DNA from: Thermus igniterrae ATCC 700962 | Lineage (GTDB): Bacteria > Deinococcota > Deinococci > Deinococcales > Thermaceae | Direction of reading: 5' to 3' | DNA: 64,000 nucleotides | Assembly: GCF_000376265.1 (NCBI RefSeq) | Contig: NZ_AQWU01000074.1 | Span: forward strand, 1-64,000 | In this document: one piece after another, positions 47,291-56,637 of the stretch | How positions within the stretch are numbered: position 1 is the stretch's first letter | How the letters are laid out: every line of letters begins with the position of its first letter | Position numbers and translations under genes: made by a program | The notes under the pieces: model-generated | Seen by the model: only the letters and a program-made list of their open reading frames with translations | The model's database searches: none | What the model was told of the DNA's origin: nothing

Positions 47291-48030
47291 GGGCGGTGGA
47301 ACCCATCATCCGCATCCACAACCTGCACAAGTGGTTTGGCCCCCTGCACGTGCTGAAGGGCATCCACCTGGAGGTGGCCCCGGGGGAGAAGCTGGTGATC
47401 ATAGGTCCTTCGGGCTCGGGGAAGAGCACCCTCATCCGCTGCATCAACCGCCTGGAGGACTTCCAGGAGGGGGAGGTGGTGGTGGACGGGCACAACGTGA
47501 AGGAGGAACGGGCCCTGGGGGAGGTGCGGCGGGAGGTGGGCATGGTCTTCCAGCAGTTCAACCTCTTCCCCCACATGACGGTGCTGGAGAACATCACCCT
47601 GGCCCCCATGCGGGTGCGCCGCTGGCCCCGGGAGCGGGCGGAGCGGAAGGCTTTGGAGCTTTTGGAGCGGGTGGGGATTTTGGACCAGGCCCGGAAGTAC
47701 CCGGCCCAGCTTTCTGGGGGTCAGCAGCAGCGGGTGGCCATTGCCCGGGCCTTGGCCATGGAGCCCAAGGTGATGCTGTTTGACGAGCCCACCAGCGCTC
47801 TGGACCCGGAGATGGTGGGGGAGGTTTTGGACGTGATGCGGGACCTGGCCCGCGGGGGTATGACCATGGTGGTGGTGACCCACGAGATGGGTTTTGCCCG
47901 GGAGGTGGCGGACCGGGTGGTGTTCATGGACGGGGGGCAGATTGTGGAGGAGGGGGCTCCGGAGGCCATCTTCACCCGGCCCAAGGAGGAGCGCACCCGG
48001 AGCTTCCTGCAGCGGGTGCTCCGCCACTAG
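47287..48030 (+). CDS. Amino-acid ABC transporter ATP-binding protein
   Basis: A 247-residue ABC ATPase of the polar amino-acid type (GlnQ/HisP). Walker [20 protein letters not shown]-loop [12 protein letters not shown], signature [15 protein letters not shown], Walker [15 protein letters not shown] and the switch His in [11 protein letters not shown] are all intact. The matching permease and binding protein lie 3-4.6 kb upstream, separated by the TAXI-TRAP pair; the ATG overlaps the TRAP permease stop codon (ATGA). Confidence 0.93.
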
Positions 48031-48031
48031 G

Positions 48032-48463
48032 ATGGGCCGGGAAAGGGGGGTTTGGGAGGCCCTGGGGGCCCTGGCCGACCCCCGGGGGGAGCCGGCCTTG
48101 CGCCGGCGGGGCCTCAGGCTGTATGCCGCCTCTCTCCTTCTGCTCCAGGGGCTGGTGCTGGGGGCGCTGGCCCTCTTTCTGCCCCAGGCCCAGCATCCCC
48201 TCCTGCTCCTCCTGGCCCTGGTGGGAGGCGGTTGGCTTTGGGCCCTGGGCCGGGGGGCCCTGCGGGAGGAGGGGCCCCTGGCCCCGGCGGTGGCCGTGGG
48301 CCTTGGGGCCGCCCTCTTCCTCTTCCTGGGGGCCATGGGCCTCCTCCTGCGGCCGGGGGGCCTTTTTCTCCTGTTGGCCGGGGCCCTGGGGTTTTTCGGC
48401 CTCCTGAGGCGGGCAGAAGGGACCCTTACCCTCGAGGGCGGAGGGCCTGGAGGAGGTCCTTAA
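48032..48463 (+). CDS. Small polytopic membrane protein, unknown function
   Basis: A 143-residue protein with an N-terminal soluble stretch of about 25 residues and then four hydrophobic segments. I recognise no family. It starts one base after the ABC ATPase stop codon and could be the last gene of that operon. It ends opposite the patatin gene with a 38-bp tail overlap. Codons end in G/C, supporting a real gene. Confidence 0.6.
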   Translation: MGRERGVWEALGALADPRGEPALRRRGLRLYAASLLLLQGLVLGALALFLPQAQHPLLLLLALVGGGWLWALGRGALREEGPLAPAVAVGLGAALFLFLGAMGLLLRPGGLFLLLAGALGFFGLLRRAEGTLTLEGGGPGGGP

Positions 48464-49265
48464 GGCGCACGCGGGAGAGGGCCTGGATTTCCTTCAGGCG
48501 TTCCTGGGCCCGCTGTTTGCCCAGGGCGTAGACCAGGGGCAGTTTTTCGTGGTCAAAGGTGTCAATGGGGAAGGGAGGATCCAGGGAGAGGACCAGGTCG
48601 GCCTTCTGGAGGGCCAGCTCCTTGAGCCTCCTCCGGCTGGCCTCCCCGGCCAGGAGGGCGGCCTCGAGGGCCGTCCTGGGGGCCTCTTGCGGCGGGGGGT
48701 TGGAGACGTCCACCGCCACCACCTTGGGGAAGAGGGCCTTGGCCGCCTGCACCGGCACCTTTTCCGCCACGTCCCCGTCCACCAAAAGCCGGCCTTCCCA
48801 GGCCACGGGCGGCAGGATGCCGGGGATGGCCATGCTGGCCAGGACCGCCTTCCACACTGGCCCCCGTCGCAGGACCACCCCCTCCCCGGTGAGGAGGTCG
48901 GCGGCCTGGAGGGCCAGGGGAATGGGGCTTTCCTCCAGGAGGGCATCTCCGAAGAGGGCCCTTAGCCCCTCGGCCACCCGGGCGGGCTCGGCCAGGGCGG
49001 GGCGCCTCAGGGCCCTGTAGAGGCGGCTTAGGGCGCGGAGGCCTCCTGAGCGGCTGAGTTTGGCCATTTCCTCGTCAAAGATGGCCTCATGGACCTTCCA
49101 GGGGTCCTTGTGGCCGAAGGCGTAGGCGCTGGCCGCCAGGGCCCCGGCGGAGCTCCCCGCAAGGCCCCGGATGGGGATGCCTGCCTCCTCCAGCACGGTC
49201 AAGACCCCCAGGTGGGCGTACCCCCGTACCCCACCACCTCCTAGGGCCAAGGCCACGCCACGCAT
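48426..49265 (-). CDS. Patatin-like phospholipase (RssA/NTE family)
   Basis: A 279-residue serine lipid hydrolase. The oxyanion loop ALGGGGVRGYAHLGVL, the nucleophile Ser in GLAGSSAGALAA and the catalytic Asp in LLVDGDVAEKVPV form the Ser-Asp dyad. There is no signal peptide, so it acts in the cytosol or at the inner membrane face. It lies 2 bp after the small 99-residue gene. Confidence 0.9.
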   Translation of the reverse strand: MRGVALALGGGGVRGYAHLGVLTVLEEAGIPIRGLAGSSAGALAASAYAFGHKDPWKVHEAIFDEEMAKLSRSGGLRALSRLYRALRRPALAEPARVAEGLRALFGDALLEESPIPLALQAADLLTGEGVVLRRGPVWKAVLASMAIPGILPPVAWEGRLLVDGDVAEKVPVQAAKALFPKVVAVDVSNPPPQEAPRTALEAALLAGEASRRRLKELALQKADLVLSLDPPFPIDTFDHEKLPLVYALGKQRAQERLKEIQALSRVRLKDLLQALRPRG

Positions 49266-49267
49266 GC

Positions 49268-49567
49268 TCAGTACCCCATCCCGAGCTCCTGCCCTTTCTG
49301 GACTAGTTCATCCACCAGCTTCTGGCCCCGTTCCCTGACCTTTTCCATGTGGTCCAGGAAAGCAGACTTCCGCACCGGCTCCCTCCGGGCCATGGGTTCC
49401 GGGAGTTGCCGGAAGAGCCCGACCAGCTCAGGGGTGAGCTCCAGGGAGGTCCTCTCCAGGCGCAGGAGGTTGCCGGAGGCCAGTTCTCTGAGGAAGCGGC
49501 GCAGGGTCTTCGCCTCCTTTGCGCTGGGGAAGACCAGGGCGCCCATGGCAGAACCAGGGTACGCCAT
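49268..49567 (-). CDS. Small soluble protein, unknown function
   Basis: A 99-residue helical protein, or 92 residues if the second ATG (49546) is used. The C-terminal half is rich in charged residues (FLDHMEKVRERGQKLVDELV) and may form a coiled coil. It ends 2 bp before patatin, so they are co-transcribed. Its size and a short strand-like start followed by helices would fit an antitoxin-like regulator, but no DNA-binding motif is clear and I make no assignment. Confidence 0.5.
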   Translation of the reverse strand: MAYPGSAMGALVFPSAKEAKTLRRFLRELASGNLLRLERTSLELTPELVGLFRQLPEPMARREPVRKSAFLDHMEKVRERGQKLVDELVQKGQELGMGY

Positions 49568-49625
49568 GAAGGAAATGCGCGCAAGGAAGAGGGACTGCTT
49601 CCTCCCCGGGGCCCGGGTCTCCCCT

Positions 49626-49631
49626 TAACAT
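49626..49631 (+). promoter_or_regulatory. -10 box of trpC
   Basis: TAACAT ends 7 nt before the ATG at 49639, supporting that start over the in-frame ATG at 49630, which overlaps the box. Confidence 0.45.
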
Positions 49632-49638
49632 GGGGCCT

Positions 49639-50403
49639 ATGCGGCCCGACCTTTCCCAGGTGCCCGGGGTTTTGGGGGAGATCGCCAGGCGGCGGGCCCA
49701 GGAGGTGGCCCCCTACCCCCTGCCCGAGCCTACCCCTGTGCCCTCCTTCCGGGAGGCCCTCCTGACCCCTGGGCTTGCGGTGATCGCCGAGGTGAAGCGG
49801 CAAAGCCCCTCGGAGGGGAAGATACGGGAGGTAGACCCCGTGGAGGCCGCCTTGGCCTACGCCCGGGGCGGGGCCAGAGCCATCAGCGTCCTCACGGAGC
49901 CCCACCGCTTCGGCGGGAGCCTTCTGGACCTCAGGCGGGTGCGCCAGGCGGTGGCCCTCCCCCTTTTGCGCAAGGACTTCGTGGTGGACCCCTTCATGCT
50001 GGAGGAGGCCCGGGCCTTTGGGGCGAGCGCAGCCTTGCTCATCGTGGCGGTTTTGGGCGAGCTCACGGGGGCCTACCTGGAGGCCGCCAGGCGGCTTGGC
50101 CTCGAGGCCCTGGTGGAGGTGCACACGGAAAGGGAGTTGGAGCTGGCCCTGGAGGCCGGGGCCCAGGTGCTAGGCATCAACAACCGCGACCTGGCCACCC
50201 TGCGCATAGACCTGGAAACCGCCCCCCGCCTGGGCCGGCTGGCCCGGGCCCGGGGGTTTACCGGGGTCTTGGTGGCGGAGTCCGGCTATGGCCAAAGGGA
50301 GGAGCTAAAGGCCCTGGAGGGTCTCTTTGACGCCGTGCTCATCGGCACCAGCCTGATGAAAAGCCCCGACTTGGAAGCCGCCCTTCGGAAGCTAGTAGGA
50401 TAA
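49639..50403 (+). CDS. trpC: Indole-3-glycerol phosphate synthase
   Basis: A 254-residue TIM-barrel enzyme closing the indole ring in tryptophan synthesis. [15 protein letters not shown] holds the catalytic Lys, [14 protein letters not shown] and [12 protein letters not shown] follow with the second Lys, and [11 protein letters not shown] and [11 protein letters not shown] complete the active site. No other trp genes are in the window. hisA follows immediately with its own -10 box. Confidence 0.95.
   Translation: MRPDLSQVPGVLGEIARRRAQEVAPYPLPEPTPVPSFREALLTPGLAVIAEVKRQSPSEGKIREVDPVEAALAYARGGARAISVLTEPHRFGGSLLDLRRVRQAVALPLLRKDFVVDPFMLEEARAFGASAALLIVAVLGELTGAYLEAARRLGLEALVEVHTERELELALEAGAQVLGINNRDLATLRIDLETAPRLGRLARARGFTGVLVAESGYGQREELKALEGLFDAVLIGTSLMKSPDLEAALRKLVG
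50396..50401 (+). promoter_or_regulatory. -10 box of hisA fused to the trpC stop codon
   Basis: TAGGAT; its last T begins the trpC TAA stop. It ends 6 nt before the hisA ATG. Confidence 0.5.
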
Positions 50404-50407
50404 CCCC

Positions 50408-51118
50408 ATGTGGGTCATCCCCGCCGTGGACCTTAAAGGGGGAAAGGCGGTGCGCCTCTACGAGGGGGACCCCGGGCGGGAGACCGTCTATGGGGACCCG
50501 GTGGCCGCCGCCTTGCGCTGGCAGGAGGAGGGGGCCAGGTGGCTCCACCTGGTGGACCTGGACCGGGCCCTGGGGCAGGGGGACAACCGGGAGGCCCTGG
50601 GCCGCATCGCCGCGGCCCTGCGCATCCCCTTCCAGGTGGGGGGTGGGATCCGCTCCCTGGAGGCCTTGCGGGAGGTGCTGGCCCTGGGGGCGGGCCGGGG
50701 GGTGGTGGGCACGGTGGCCGTCAAGGACCCCTCCCTTCTGGCGAGGATGCTAGCCGAGGCGGGCCCTGAGCGCCTGGCCGTGGCCCTGGACGCCCGGGGG
50801 CTGGAGGTGGTGGTCTCGGGCTGGCAGGAGGCCACACCCCTTTCCGCCCTGGACCTCCTCAGGGACTGGGTGGCCATGGGGGTGCGCACGGTCATCTACA
50901 CCGACGTGCGCCGGGACGGGACCTTGAAGGGGCTGGACCTGGAGGTGGTGGCCCGGGTGCGGGAGGCCTGGCCCCACCAGCTCATCGCTGGGGGCGGCAT
51001 CGCCGGGCCCGAGGACCTAAAGGCCCTGGAGGCTCTGGGGGTGGAAGGGGCCCTGGTGGGTAAGGCCCTCTACGAGGGGCGGGTGCGGCTTAGGGACTGG
51101 GTCCAGGGGGTATCCTGA
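50408..51118 (+). CDS. hisA: ProFAR isomerase HisA
   Basis: A 236-residue TIM-barrel enzyme that isomerises the ribosyl group of ProFAR in histidine synthesis. The two catalytic aspartates are in IPAVDLKGGKAVRLYEGD and YTDVRRDGTLKGLDL; QVGGGIRSLEAL and AGGGIAGPEDL bind the phosphates. Other his genes are not in the window. It lies 4 nt after trpC. Confidence 0.94.
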   Translation: MWVIPAVDLKGGKAVRLYEGDPGRETVYGDPVAAALRWQEEGARWLHLVDLDRALGQGDNREALGRIAAALRIPFQVGGGIRSLEALREVLALGAGRGVVGTVAVKDPSLLARMLAEAGPERLAVALDARGLEVVVSGWQEATPLSALDLLRDWVAMGVRTVIYTDVRRDGTLKGLDLEVVARVREAWPHQLIAGGGIAGPEDLKALEALGVEGALVGKALYEGRVRLRDWVQGVS

Positions 51119-51124
51119 GAGGGT

Positions 51125-51439
51125 ATGAAGCTGGCGCACTGGGTCTTCCTGCTCACCACCTTGGGGGTGGCGGGGGCGGGCCTTTACCTCTACCTGAGCC
51201 TTCCCTTTCTGGAGCTACCCACCCCCTGGGGGCCCTGGCCCCTCTACGCCCTGTTGCCGGGGGCCTACCTGCTGGGCCTTCTGGTGGGGGGTCTTTACGC
51301 CCTGGCCCTGGGGGCGGGGGCTTTCCGGGAGCGGCGCCTCCTCCTGCGGGAAGTGCGGCGGCTCCAGGGGGAGGTGAACGCCCTGAAGCGGGAAAGGCTG
51401 GAGGAAGTTCCCCGGATTCCTGACCGGGAAGAGGTGTGA
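51125..51439 (+). CDS. LapA-like (DUF1049) small membrane protein
   Basis: A 104-residue protein with two hydrophobic helices (VFLLTTLGVAGAGLYLYLSL and LLPGAYLLGLLVGGLYALAL) and a C-terminal coiled coil (LREVRRLQGEVNALKRERLE), the layout of LapA/DUF1049 proteins. TATCCT lies 8 nt before the ATG. Its stop overlaps the recJ start, so the two genes are translationally linked. Function is unknown; LapA relatives take part in lipopolysaccharide assembly. Confidence 0.65.
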   Translation: MKLAHWVFLLTTLGVAGAGLYLYLSLPFLELPTPWGPWPLYALLPGAYLLGLLVGGLYALALGAGAFRERRLLLREVRRLQGEVNALKRERLEEVPRIPDREEV

Positions 51440-53463
51440 TGCGGCTATCCCAGGCGGAAGACCCTCGGGCGCGGGTGCGCTGGCGCTTCCTCCCCCTGCC
51501 CCCCCTCGAGGCGTGGCGGGCCCTCATGGAAGCTTTTGGCGTGGGGCCCGAGGCGGCCTTAGCCTACTGGCACCGGGGGGTGCGCCGGCCGGAGGACCTG
51601 GACCCACCCCTGGCCCTCCTCCCCCTGAAGGGCCTGGACCAGGCGGTGGACCTCCTGCTTGCCGCCATCAGGGAGGGGAAGCGCATCCGCATCCACGGGG
51701 ACTACGACGCCGACGGTCTCACGGGCACCGCCCTCCTCCTTCGGGGGCTTCGTGCCCTGGGGGCGGACGTGCACCCCTTCATCCCCCACCGCCTGGAGGA
51801 AGGCTACGGGGTCCTCATGGAAAGGGTCCCGGAGCACGTTGAGGGGTGCGACCTCTTCCTCACCGTGGACTGCGGCATCGCCAACCACGCGGAGCTCCGG
51901 GAGCTTTTGGAGAACGGGGTGGAGGTCCTGGTCACCGACCACCACACCCCCCGGGAGACCCCGCCCCCCGGGGTGGTCCTCCACCCCGCCTACACCCCGG
52001 GCCTCTCGGAGCACCCCACGGGGGCAGGGGTGGCCTTCCTGCTCCTTTGGGCCTTGTACCGGCGGCTAGACCTGCCCCCACCCCTGGAGTACGCCGATTT
52101 GGCGGCGGTGGGCACCATCGCCGACGTGGCCCCCCTATGGGGCTGGAACCGGGCCCTGGTGCGGGAGGGGCTTGGCCGCATCCCCACCTCCACCACCCTG
52201 GGCCTAAGGCTTCTGGCCGAGGCCGTGGGCTTTAGCGGCAAGGCGGTGGAGGTGGCCTTCCGCATCGCCCCCCGCCTCAACGCCGCCAGCCGGCTGGGGG
52301 AGGCGGAAAAGGCCCTGCGGCTCCTCCTCACCGAGGACGAGGCCGAGGCCAGGGAACTGGTGGAGGAGCTTTCCCGCCTCAACGCCCGCCGCCAGGCCAT
52401 AGAGGAGGAGATGCTGAAAAGGCTCCTCCCCCAGGCGGACCCCGGGGCCAAGGCCATCGTCCTCCACGACCCCGAGGGGCATCCCGGGGTGATGGGCATC
52501 GTGGCCAGCCGCATCCTGGAGGCCACCCTGCGCCCCGTCTTCCTGGTGGCCCAGGGCAAGGGCACCGTGCGCTCCTTAGCCCCCATCAGCGCCGTGGAGG
52601 CCCTGAAGAGCGCCCAGGACCTCCTCAAGCGCTTCGGCGGCCACCGGGAGGCGGCGGGCTTCGCCCTGGACGAGGCCCTCTTTCCCCAGTTCCAAAGGCG
52701 CATAGAGGCCTACGCCGCCCGCTTCCCCGATCCCGTCCAGGAGGTCTCCCTCCTGGGCCTTCTCCCGTCCCCCACCTTCCTCCCCGAGGTCTTCGCGGGC
52801 CTTTCCGCCCTCGAGCCCTTCGGGGCGGGGAACCCTGAGCCCCTTTTTCTCCTTTCGGGCACCCCCGAGGGAGTGCGTACCCTAGGGGATGGCAAGCACC
52901 TGGCCTTCCACCTGGGGGGGGTGCGGGTGGTGGCCTGGCGCATGGGGGCCAGAGCGGTGCCCGGTCAGGTGGAGGCGGCGGTCCTCCTCACGGAGAACCG
53001 CTGGAACGGCACCGTGGCCTACGAGGCCCAGGCCGTGGACTTCCGGGAGCCGGGGGAGCTTTGGGGAGGGGTGGAGGCCTTTGCCTACCCCCTTTCCTTG
53101 GCCGAGGCCCTGGTCCGGGCGCGCATGGGGGAGGGGGTTTACATCCCCGAGGACAACCCCGAGGGCCTGGCCTATGCCCAAGAGGCGGGCTTCCGCCTCC
53201 TGCCCCCTGAGGAGGCCCCCCTTTGGCTTGGGCTTCCCCCTGCCCCGGTGCCTCCGCGCCGGGTGGAGGTGGCCCTGGGGCCGGCCCTGCGCCAGAGGCT
53301 GGCCGCTCCCCCCGTCCTGAACACGGAGGAGGCCCGGCTGAAGGCCCTGGTCTTCCGCCGCCTCCTCTTTGCCTACGAGCGCCGCCATGCGGGCCTCTTC
53401 AGCGAGGCCCTCTTGGCCTACTGGGAGGTGAGCCGTGTACAAGCAGCCGCGGGAAGCCCATGA
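51439..53463 (+). CDS. recJ: Single-stranded-DNA exonuclease RecJ
   Basis: A 674-residue 5'-3' single-strand exonuclease for recombination and mismatch repair. The DHH phosphoesterase motifs are intact: HGDYDADGLTGTALL, LTVDCGIANHAE, VTDHHTPRE (the DHH box) and VGTIADVAPLWG; the DHHA1 domain shows FGGHREAAGFA; an OB fold and a Thermus-type C-terminal domain follow. I start it at ATG 51439 at the end of the upstream gene (GAAGAGGTG precedes). Confidence 0.95.
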   Translation: MRLSQAEDPRARVRWRFLPLPPLEAWRALMEAFGVGPEAALAYWHRGVRRPEDLDPPLALLPLKGLDQAVDLLLAAIREGKRIRIHGDYDADGLTGTALLLRGLRALGADVHPFIPHRLEEGYGVLMERVPEHVEGCDLFLTVDCGIANHAELRELLENGVEVLVTDHHTPRETPPPGVVLHPAYTPGLSEHPTGAGVAFLLLWALYRRLDLPPPLEYADLAAVGTIADVAPLWGWNRALVREGLGRIPTSTTLGLRLLAEAVGFSGKAVEVAFRIAPRLNAASRLGEAEKALRLLLTEDEAEARELVEELSRLNARRQAIEEEMLKRLLPQADPGAKAIVLHDPEGHPGVMGIVASRILEATLRPVFLVAQGKGTVRSLAPISAVEALKSAQDLLKRFGGHREAAGFALDEALFPQFQRRIEAYAARFPDPVQEVSLLGLLPSPTFLPEVFAGLSALEPFGAGNPEPLFLLSGTPEGVRTLGDGKHLAFHLGGVRVVAWRMGARAVPGQVEAAVLLTENRWNGTVAYEAQAVDFREPGELWGGVEAFAYPLSLAEALVRARMGEGVYIPEDNPEGLAYAQEAGFRLLPPEEAPLWLGLPPAPVPPRRVEVALGPALRQRLAAPPVLNTEEARLKALVFRRLLFAYERRHAGLFSEALLAYWEVSRVQAAAGSP

Positions 53464-53998
53464 GGCGCGCATCTACACCCGGGCCTACCGGGTCTACGGG
53501 ATGATCTACCTGGTCCCTGGGGCCGGCACCGCCGACCTCCTCAACCAGGAGAAGGCCTATCTGCCCGTCACCGGGGCCTTGGTCTATGTTCCCGGCTACA
53601 CCCATCCTCCCGAGGCCAAGGATCTAAAGGCCAGCATCGGTTTTCTGGCCCTAAGGAAGGAGCGCATCCAGTGGGTGGTGGGCGGTAAACCCACCGAACC
53701 CCGCACAAGCCCTTCTCTTTTGGAGAGGCGGCGCCTGGCCTTTCTCTTCGGGGACTACCTCCTGGCGGGGGAGCTTATGGTGCCCAAGGGGGTGCGGCTT
53801 TCCGATCACCTCTCCCAGGCCAAGCCCTTCCAGACCCTCCTCGAGGCCAAGCTCTACCCCCTTTCCCCAGACAGGCCCATCGTGGAGCTGGAACCCCGGG
53901 AGCGCTTTCCCTTCGTCACCCTGAACCTGCGCCAGGCCGAAGGGGTGGCCGAGGCCCCCGGGGAACCCCACGACCCGCGGCTCACCCTATTTGGCTGA
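53435..53998 (+). CDS. Conserved-looking hypothetical protein
   Basis: A 187-residue soluble protein I do not recognise. It opens with IYTRAYRVYGMIYLVPGAG and has mixed strands (ALVYVPGYTHPPEA, RIQWVVGGKPTE), suggesting a compact beta-rich domain. It starts with GTG after GGAGGTGA and overlaps recJ by 29 bp, so it is probably co-expressed with it. Its end overlaps the valS end by 17 bp. Function unknown. Confidence 0.65.
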   Translation: MYKQPREAHEARIYTRAYRVYGMIYLVPGAGTADLLNQEKAYLPVTGALVYVPGYTHPPEAKDLKASIGFLALRKERIQWVVGGKPTEPRTSPSLLERRRLAFLFGDYLLAGELMVPKGVRLSDHLSQAKPFQTLLEAKLYPLSPDRPIVELEPRERFPFVTLNLRQAEGVAEAPGEPHDPRLTLFG

Positions 53999-56570
53999 GG
54001 GCTTCCCGGATGCGCTCCGCCTGGGCCAGGTTTTCCTGCAGGCGGGCCTCCTCCGCGGCCACCACCTCCTTGGGGGCGCGCTCGCGGAAGCCCGGGGCGG
54101 AAAGCTTCTTCTGGCTCCTTTCCGCCAGCTCCAGGAGTTCCCTGAGCCGCTTCTCCTGGCGCTTCTTCCACGCCTCCACGTCCAGGAGGCCCTCCAGGGG
54201 CATGCGCACGGTCACCCTGGGCATGGCCTTCACCAGGGCCTTCCCCGGGCGTTCGGGAAGGAGGTCTGCCCGGGCCAGGAAGCGGAAGACCTCGAGGTTT
54301 TCCGCCACGGGGTCCCCTTCCCCTTCCACAAAGACCCCCACTTCCTGGGAGAGGGGGAGGCCTGCCTCGGCCTTCAGGGCCCGCACCGCGCTCACCGCCT
54401 GCTTCAGGGCCTCAAAGGCGGCCTCGGCCTCCTGGTCTTCTGCCCCGGCCTCCGGCCAGGCCTCGAGGGCCAGCTCCTCCTTGCCCGTGAGGGCCTGGTA
54501 GAGCTCGCTGGTGAGGAAAGGCATCAGGGGGTGCAGGAGCTTGAGCAGGGTGGCCAGGGTCGCCTCCAGGGTCCTCAGGGTGTGGGCGTTCCCCCGGCGC
54601 AGGGCGGGCTTGCTGGCCTCCAGGTACCAGTCGCAGAACTCGCTCCAGACCAGCTCGTACACCTCCCGGGCCACCTGGGCCAGGTCCAGGGCCTCGTAGA
54701 GAGCGGTGATCTCCCGCACACCCCGCCCCAGGCGGGAGAGCATCCAGCGGTCCGCCAGGGTGGGGGTTTCCTCCCGGGCGGTGAACTCCTCCCGGGCCAG
54801 GAGGACGAAGCGGGCGGCGTTGTAGAGCTTGTTGGCGAAGTTGCGGGCCATCTCCAGCCAGCGGAGGTCCAGCCTTATGTCCTGCCCGCCGGTGGCCAGG
54901 TAGGTGAGGGCGAAGCGCAGGGCATCGGCCCCAAACCGCTCCACCATCTCCAGGGGGTCAATCACGTTCCCCTTGGACTTGCTCATCTTCTGGCCCTTCT
55001 CGTCCAGGACCAGGCCGTGGAGGAGTACGGTTTTGAAGGGCCTTTCCCCCAGGAAGTGGTACCCGGAGACCTCCATGCGGGAGACCCAGAGGAAGAGGAT
55101 GTCGTAGCCCGTGACCAGGACGTCCCCGGGGTAGAAGGCCTTCAGGTCCTCGGTGGCCTCGGGCCAGCCCAGGGTGGAAAGGGGCCAGAGGGCGGAGGAG
55201 AACCAGGTGTCAAAGACGTCCTCGTCCCGCTTCAGGTTTTGGCTTCCGCAGGCCTCGCACCGCGTGGGGTCTTCCAGGTAGCGCTCCGGCCGGGGCACGT
55301 TCACCGCCCCGCAGTCCTCGCAGTACCAGGCGGGAATCTGGTGCCCCCACCAGAGCTGGCGGGAGATGTTCCAGTCGCGAACATTCCGGAGCCAGTCCAG
55401 GTTGACCTTCTTCCAGCGCTCGGGCACGAAGGCGATCTCGTCCCGTTCCAGGCCCTGGATCACCTTTTCCGCCAGGGGCTTCATGAAAAGCCACCACTGG
55501 GGGAAGACGGCGTACTCCAGGGGGGTGCCGCACCGGGAGCAGGTGGCCATCTGGATGGTGTAGTCCTCCTCCTTCAGGAGGTGCCCCGCCTCCCGGAAGA
55601 GCTCCACCGCCTTCTTGCGGGCCTCAAAGCGCTCCAGGCCCCGGAGGGCCTGGGGCACGCGGTCCCCCACCATCCTTCCCTCCAGGTTGATGACGGAGAC
55701 CGCCTCCAGGCCGTGCCGCTCGCCGATCTCGTAGTCCAGGGGGTCGTGTGCCGGGGTCACCTTGAGGGCCCCGGTGCCGAACTCCCGCTCCACCGCCTCA
55801 TCGGCCACGATGGGAATCCAGAGCTCCGTGAGGGGGATGCGGGCCTTTTTGCCGATGAGGTCCCGGTAGCGCTCGTCCTCAGGGTGGACGGCGATGGCCT
55901 GGTCGGCGAAGACGGTTTCGGGGCGCACGGTGGCGATGGCCACGTGGCCGCCCCCTTCCACCTCGTAGGCCAGGGTGTAGAGCTTCCCCGGGGTGGGTTC
56001 GGTCTCCACCTCCAGGTCCGAGAGGGTGGTCTCGCACCGGGGGCACCAGTTGACCAGGCGGGGGGCCCTATAGGCCAGGCCCTCGTGGTAGTAGCGGCAG
56101 AAGGCGTAGCGCACCGCCTTGGAGCGGGCCTCGTCCATGGTGAAGGCCTCGCGGCTCCAGTCGGCGCTGGCCCCCAGGCGCTTGAGCTGGCGGAGGATGG
56201 TGCCCCCGGACTCCTCCTTCCACTGCCAGACCCGTTCCAAGAAAGCCTCCCGCCCCAGGTCGTGCCGGGTCTTGCCCTCCTTGAGGAGGAGCCTTTCCAC
56301 CACCACCTGGGTGGCGATGCCCGCGTGGTCGGTGCCAGGAAGCCAGACCGCCTCGTACCCCCGCATGCGCTTGTAGCGGATGAGGGCGTCCTGCAGGGAG
56401 TTGTCCAGGGCGTGGCCCATGTGCAGGCTTCCCGTCACGTTGGGGGGCGGCATGAAGATGACGAAGGGAGGCTTGCCGCTTTTGGGATTGGCCACAAAGG
56501 GGTTTTGCGCCCACTTCTCCGCCCACTTGGGCTCCACGGTCTTGGGGTCGTAGGCCTTGGGTAGCTCCAT
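53982..56570 (-). CDS. valS: Valyl-tRNA synthetase
   Basis: A class I synthetase of 862 residues. The HIGH box is HMGH in NVTGSLHMGHALD and the KMSKS box lies in KGQKMSKSKGN; a CP1 editing domain (ATVRPETVFADQAI, THPAHDPLD-like TPAHDPLDYEIG) removes mischarged Thr; zinc-binding Cys pairs are in CPRCETT and CEDCG...CEACG; a C-terminal coiled coil (EKRLRELLELAERSQKKL) contacts the tRNA. ATG 56570 with GGAGGG upstream is the true start; the frame remains open for 51 codons before it, which is rejected. Confidence 0.97.
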   Translation of the reverse strand: MELPKAYDPKTVEPKWAEKWAQNPFVANPKSGKPPFVIFMPPPNVTGSLHMGHALDNSLQDALIRYKRMRGYEAVWLPGTDHAGIATQVVVERLLLKEGKTRHDLGREAFLERVWQWKEESGGTILRQLKRLGASADWSREAFTMDEARSKAVRYAFCRYYHEGLAYRAPRLVNWCPRCETTLSDLEVETEPTPGKLYTLAYEVEGGGHVAIATVRPETVFADQAIAVHPEDERYRDLIGKKARIPLTELWIPIVADEAVEREFGTGALKVTPAHDPLDYEIGERHGLEAVSVINLEGRMVGDRVPQALRGLERFEARKKAVELFREAGHLLKEEDYTIQMATCSRCGTPLEYAVFPQWWLFMKPLAEKVIQGLERDEIAFVPERWKKVNLDWLRNVRDWNISRQLWWGHQIPAWYCEDCGAVNVPRPERYLEDPTRCEACGSQNLKRDEDVFDTWFSSALWPLSTLGWPEATEDLKAFYPGDVLVTGYDILFLWVSRMEVSGYHFLGERPFKTVLLHGLVLDEKGQKMSKSKGNVIDPLEMVERFGADALRFALTYLATGGQDIRLDLRWLEMARNFANKLYNAARFVLLAREEFTAREETPTLADRWMLSRLGRGVREITALYEALDLAQVAREVYELVWSEFCDWYLEASKPALRRGNAHTLRTLEATLATLLKLLHPLMPFLTSELYQALTGKEELALEAWPEAGAEDQEAEAAFEALKQAVSAVRALKAEAGLPLSQEVGVFVEGEGDPVAENLEVFRFLARADLLPERPGKALVKAMPRVTVRMPLEGLLDVEAWKKRQEKRLRELLELAERSQKKLSAPGFRERAPKEVVAAEEARLQENLAQAERIREALSQIG

Positions 56571-56637
56571 GCTACCCTCCACTTTACCCAATGGGGCCAG
56601 TGCGGGCGGGGTGTCCCTGGGCCAGCCCAGCGGGCTG

